DNA of 52,315 nucleotides, taken from NCBI GenBank assembly GCA_021792555.1, contig JAJYUL010000024.1, forward strand, positions 1 to 52,315. The letters run 5' to 3'. This stretch comes from Pseudomonadota bacterium. GTDB taxonomy: Bacteria > Pseudomonadota > Gammaproteobacteria > Steroidobacterales > Steroidobacteraceae. Made by a program: the position numbers and the translations under genes. This document shows positions 52,059 through 52,315 of the stretch, one piece after another. Numbering within the stretch: position 1 is the first letter of the stretch; each line of letters starts with the position of its first letter. A model generated the notes under the pieces. The model had not been told where the DNA came from, searched no databases, and saw only the letters and a list, made by a program, of their open reading frames with translations.

Positions 52059-52315
52059 ATAAAACGACATATTGTGTTAGTGTTGATCACAATCACGTCA
52101 AAAAAAACGCTGATGAGCTGTTGAAATATGCTGATCGACACCCGATTCAGAGTGTCAATATGAGCGCGCCGTAACCCCAACGTGACGGCTGCGGCGCGAC
52201 GCTTCATGATCAACCAGACGGCCGGATAGCGGTTCAGTTGCCGTCGGGCCGGATGGCCGGGAACCCGGCCCGCTCCCGTTTGACATCCTCTTCGCCCTGA
52301 AGGAGAGCAAGTCAG
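52059..52315. other. no gene seen; right edge of window
   Basis: No frame is convincing. An AT-rich start follows the tRNA, then GC-rich sequence with GGCCGGG-AA-CCCGGCC (52255-52270), whose two-base loop is too tight for a good terminator. GAAGGAGA at 52299-52306 may be the ribosome site of a gene starting just beyond the window. No direct repeat of the tRNA 3' end was noticed, so no integrated element is claimed. Confidence 0.4.

Noticed and set aside
51985-52315. tRNA-Cys as attachment site of an integrated element
   Set aside because: No integrase gene and no repeated tRNA 3' end is visible in the window.

Overview
This is a high-GC chromosomal window. It appears to come from a chemolithotrophic, sulfur-oxidising gammaproteobacterium of the Acidiferrobacter / Thioalkalivibrio kind. 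That placement is an inference from gene content (oxidative-type dsr genes with dsrEFH and dsrL, a complete sHdr-lipoate locus, many GTG starts); no marker gene fixes the taxon. Two different cytoplasmic sulfane-sulfur oxidation pathways lie about 8 kb apart.

Layout. 1-11.6 kb is mixed and mostly housekeeping or accessory: a small secreted protein, an ATPase-like remnant, DUF190, PilZ, an FtsH paralogue, a decayed sigma-54 activator, a zinc alcohol dehydrogenase, a sirtuin and a tandem M42-type peptidase. 11.6-14.3 kb (minus strand) is a sulfur-trafficking group: dsrE2, tusA, a FadL-type porin and an OsmC protein. A near-random-proof AT-rich palindrome at 14353-14387 separates it from the rightward block 14.4-27.3 kb: two LipS-type radical SAM proteins, lipoate ligase sLpl(AB), a GATase-like protein that has lost its catalytic residues, DsrE3C, sHdrC1-B1-A-H-C2-B2, an unknown protein, the lipoate-binding protein LbpA, the ArsR-type regulator sHdrR and the flavoprotein LipT. 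This supplies the sHdr complex, its lipoyl carrier and the whole assembly route for the cofactor.

27.3-33.2 kb is an accessory stretch: LLM flavin oxidoreductase, AurF-like diiron protein, fructosamine-kinase-like protein, DUF3079 protein with an FNR-like box, an MFS carrier and a metallophosphoesterase-like protein. 33.6-49.3 kb is the dsr locus: cysG, a minus-strand Cas6/Cmx6-like protein with no CRISPR array, then dsrA-B-E-F-H-C-M-K-L-J, an IS630-family element, then dsrO-P-N. The IS landed at the very end of dsrJ and broke what was a 4-base overlap between dsrJ and dsrO. A NarX/NarL-like two-component pair with a cysteine-rich GAF domain follows, then tRNA-Cys.

How it works together: TusA, DsrE-family proteins and DsrC pass persulfide sulfur; sHdr with LbpA, and DsrAB with DsrL and DsrMKJOP, oxidise it to sulfite; CysG and DsrN make siroheme amide for DsrAB. 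The observations most worth following are the stand-alone Cas6-like gene in the dsr locus, a motif shared by the cysG and dsrA upstream regions, the catalytically dead GATase in the lipoate cluster, and the IS insertion that remodels dsrJ.
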